From Novosphingobium sp. (GTDB lineage: Bacteria; Pseudomonadota; Alphaproteobacteria; Sphingomonadales; Sphingomonadaceae): a stretch of 6,273 nt of DNA. The notes under the pieces were generated by a model that was not told where the DNA came from, searched no databases, and saw only the letters and a program-made list of their open reading frames with translations. The translations under genes and the position numbers were made by a program. The stretch lies in assembly GCA_020853995.1 (NCBI GenBank), contig JADYXV010000039.1, positions 1-6,273 on the forward strand, read 5' to 3'. Below are positions 4,700-6,273 of this stretch, in pieces; position 1 is the first letter of the stretch, and every line of letters begins with the position of its first letter.

Positions 4700-6273
4700 A
4701 TGTCTGATTCTATTACCGATCCCATCTACGTCACCGAGTCCCTCATTGCCGAGGACATCGACGCCTATCTTGACCAGCACCAGCACAAGACGATGCTGCG
4801 CTTCATCACGTGCGGATCGGTGGACGATGGCAAATCAACGCTGATCGGGCGGTTGCTGTATGATTCGAAGATGATCTTCGAAGATCAGCTGGCCGCGCTG
4901 GAGAGCGATTCGAAAAAGGTTGGCACGCAAGGCCAGGACATCGATTTTGCCCTGCTGGTGGATGGTCTGGCCGCTGAACGCGAACAGGGCATCACGATTG
5001 ACGTGGCCTACCGGTTTTTCAACACCGAAAAGCGCAAGTTCATCGTAGCCGATTGCCCAGGCCACGAACAATATACGCGCAACATGATCACCGGCGCATC
5101 CACCGCCGATCTGGCCGTTATCCTGATCGATGCGCGCAAGGGTGTGCTGGTGCAGACCCGCCGCCATTCGTATCTGTGCCATCTGATCGGCATCAAGAAC
5201 ATCGTGCTGGCGGTGAACAAGATGGACCTGGTTGGCTATGACCAGTCGGTGTTTGACGGAATCGTCAAAGATTACACCGAGTTCGCCCGCTCCATCGGGA
5301 TCGAGACCTTCACCGCGATGCCGATTTCGGGCTTCAAGGGTGACAACATCACCGCCAAGTCCGACAATACGGCGTGGTACACCGGGCCGACTTTGGTCGA
5401 GCATCTGGAAACGGTTGAAGTGCTGTCATCGGAAGATGCCGAAAAGCCGTTCCGTATGCCGGTGCAATGGGTCAACCGCCCGAACCTTGATTTTCGTGGT
5501 TTTTCCGGCCTGATCGCGACAGGGTCTGTCAAGCCGGGCGATGCGATCCGCGTGCTGCCTTCGGGCAAGACCAGCACTGTCACCCGCGTGGTAACGCTGG
5601 GGCAAGATCTGGAACAGGCGGTAGCGGGTCAATCGGTGACGGTATGCTTTGCCGACGAGGTTGATTGTTCGCGCGGCGACGTGATTGCGCTGGCCGACAA
5701 TCCGCCACAGGCCGCCGACCAGTTTGAAGCCACCATCGTTTGGCTGAATGACGAGGCGATGATACCGGGCCGCGCCTATTGGCTGAAGCTGGCCACGCAG
5801 ACCGTATCGGCCACGGTGCAGGCACCAAAGTATGTCGTGAACGTCAACACGATGGAACAACTGGCAGCCAAGACTTTGGAATTGAATGCGATTGGTGTGG
5901 CCGAACTGGCCACGGACAAACCGATTGTGTTCGAACCATACGCACAAAGCCGCACATTGGGCGGGTTCGTTCTGGTCGACAAGATCACGAATGCCACGGT
6001 GGCTGCGGGCATGCTGAACTTCAGCCTGCGCCGCGCGCAAAACGTACACTGGCAAGCGCTGGACATCAGCCGCGAAGCCCACGCGGCATCGAAGAACCAG
6101 AAGCCTGCGGTGCTGTGGTTCACCGGCCTGTCGGGTTCGGGCAAATCAACCATCGCCAATCTGGTCGAGAAAAAGCTGCATGCGCTGGGCAAGCACACCT
6201 TCCTGCTGGATGGCGACAATGTGCGGCATGGCCTGAACAAGGATCTGGGCTTTACCGAGACTGACCGCATCGA
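4700..6273 (+). CDS. cysNC: bifunctional sulfate adenylyltransferase subunit 1 / APS kinase (CysN-CysC fusion), 3' end outside window
   Basis: The frame is open from the ATG at 4700 to the window end, giving 524 whole codons. The first part is the CysN GTPase, which drives APS synthesis by CysD; the fused CysC then phosphorylates APS to PAPS with ATP. The GTPase motifs are GSVDDGKS (G1, residues 39-46), GITIDVAYR (switch region, 97-105), DCPGH (G3, 118-122) and NKMD (G4, 173-176). Beta-barrel domains resembling EF-Tu domains II and III follow (about 250-335 and 340-455), with FEPYAQSRTLGGFVLVD near 411-427. After a short linker the APS kinase begins: Walker A GLSGSGKST at 476-484 and DGDNVRHGL at 504-512. 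Fused proteins are usually about 630-640 residues, so roughly 110 are missing. A ribosome binding site GGAG (4690-4693) lies 6 bases before the ATG and touches the end of the upstream repeat. The N-terminal extension before G1 is normal for CysN. Confidence 0.96.
   Translation, partial: MSDSITDPIYVTESLIAEDIDAYLDQHQHKTMLRFITCGSVDDGKSTLIGRLLYDSKMIFEDQLAALESDSKKVGTQGQDIDFALLVDGLAAEREQGITIDVAYRFFNTEKRKFIVADCPGHEQYTRNMITGASTADLAVILIDARKGVLVQTRRHSYLCHLIGIKNIVLAVNKMDLVGYDQSVFDGIVKDYTEFARSIGIETFTAMPISGFKGDNITAKSDNTAWYTGPTLVEHLETVEVLSSEDAEKPFRMPVQWVNRPNLDFRGFSGLIATGSVKPGDAIRVLPSGKTSTVTRVVTLGQDLEQAVAGQSVTVCFADEVDCSRGDVIALADNPPQAADQFEATIVWLNDEAMIPGRAYWLKLATQTVSATVQAPKYVVNVNTMEQLAAKTLELNAIGVAELATDKPIVFEPYAQSRTLGGFVLVDKITNATVAAGMLNFSLRRAQNVHWQALDISREAHAASKNQKPAVLWFTGLSGSGKSTIANLVEKKLHALGKHTFLLDGDNVRHGLNKDLGFTETDRI

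Noticed and set aside
4835..6270. Long minus-strand open frames opposite cysNC (4835-5404, 5426-6082, 5776-6270)
   Set aside because: They are antisense to an uninterrupted CysN-CysC frame with all GTPase and kinase motifs; such shadows are usual in G+C-rich coding DNA.

Overview
The window looks like ordinary chromosomal DNA from an alphaproteobacterium, most likely a member of the Sphingomonadales. I infer this from the short (205 aa) ribonuclease D next to lptC-lptA, the fused CysN/CysC following CysD, the moderately high G+C content, and a palindromic intergenic repeat at 4599-4690 of a type I remember from sphingomonad genomes. Genus cannot be settled from this sequence alone.

Layout: (a) 1-1646, plus strand: the C-terminal part of an O-antigen ligase/polymerase-family membrane protein, followed by an exported helical-repeat protein; the two overlap by 4 bases and are probably translationally coupled. 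(b) 1643-3477, minus strand: a three-gene block transcribed rnd -> lptC -> lptA, with a 24-base gap and then a 4-base ATGA overlap. Its 3' end collides tail to tail with the plus-strand pair, the two stop codons sharing bases. (c) 3478-3654: a 177-base divergent intergenic region with a perfect 16-base palindrome. (d) 3655-6273, plus strand: cysD, then a 127-base gap that is mostly a 92-base inverted-repeat element, then a long open frame from 4700 to the window end encoding CysN fused to the beginning of CysC (APS kinase).

Function: the left half deals with the cell envelope. LptC and LptA form part of the bridge that moves lipopolysaccharide or an equivalent glycolipid from inner to outer membrane, and the ligase-family protein acts on polysaccharide. 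The right half is assimilatory sulfate activation: CysD and the GTPase CysN make APS from sulfate and ATP, and the fused APS kinase converts APS to PAPS.

I see no phage, CRISPR, toxin-antitoxin, tRNA/rRNA or transposase gene, and nothing I would call a new biological system. The observations most worth following are the two-armed repeat between cysD and cysNC, whose arms keep their own hairpins through compensating base changes and which ends on the cysNC ribosome binding site; the palindrome upstream of cysD; and the absence of lptB after lptA.
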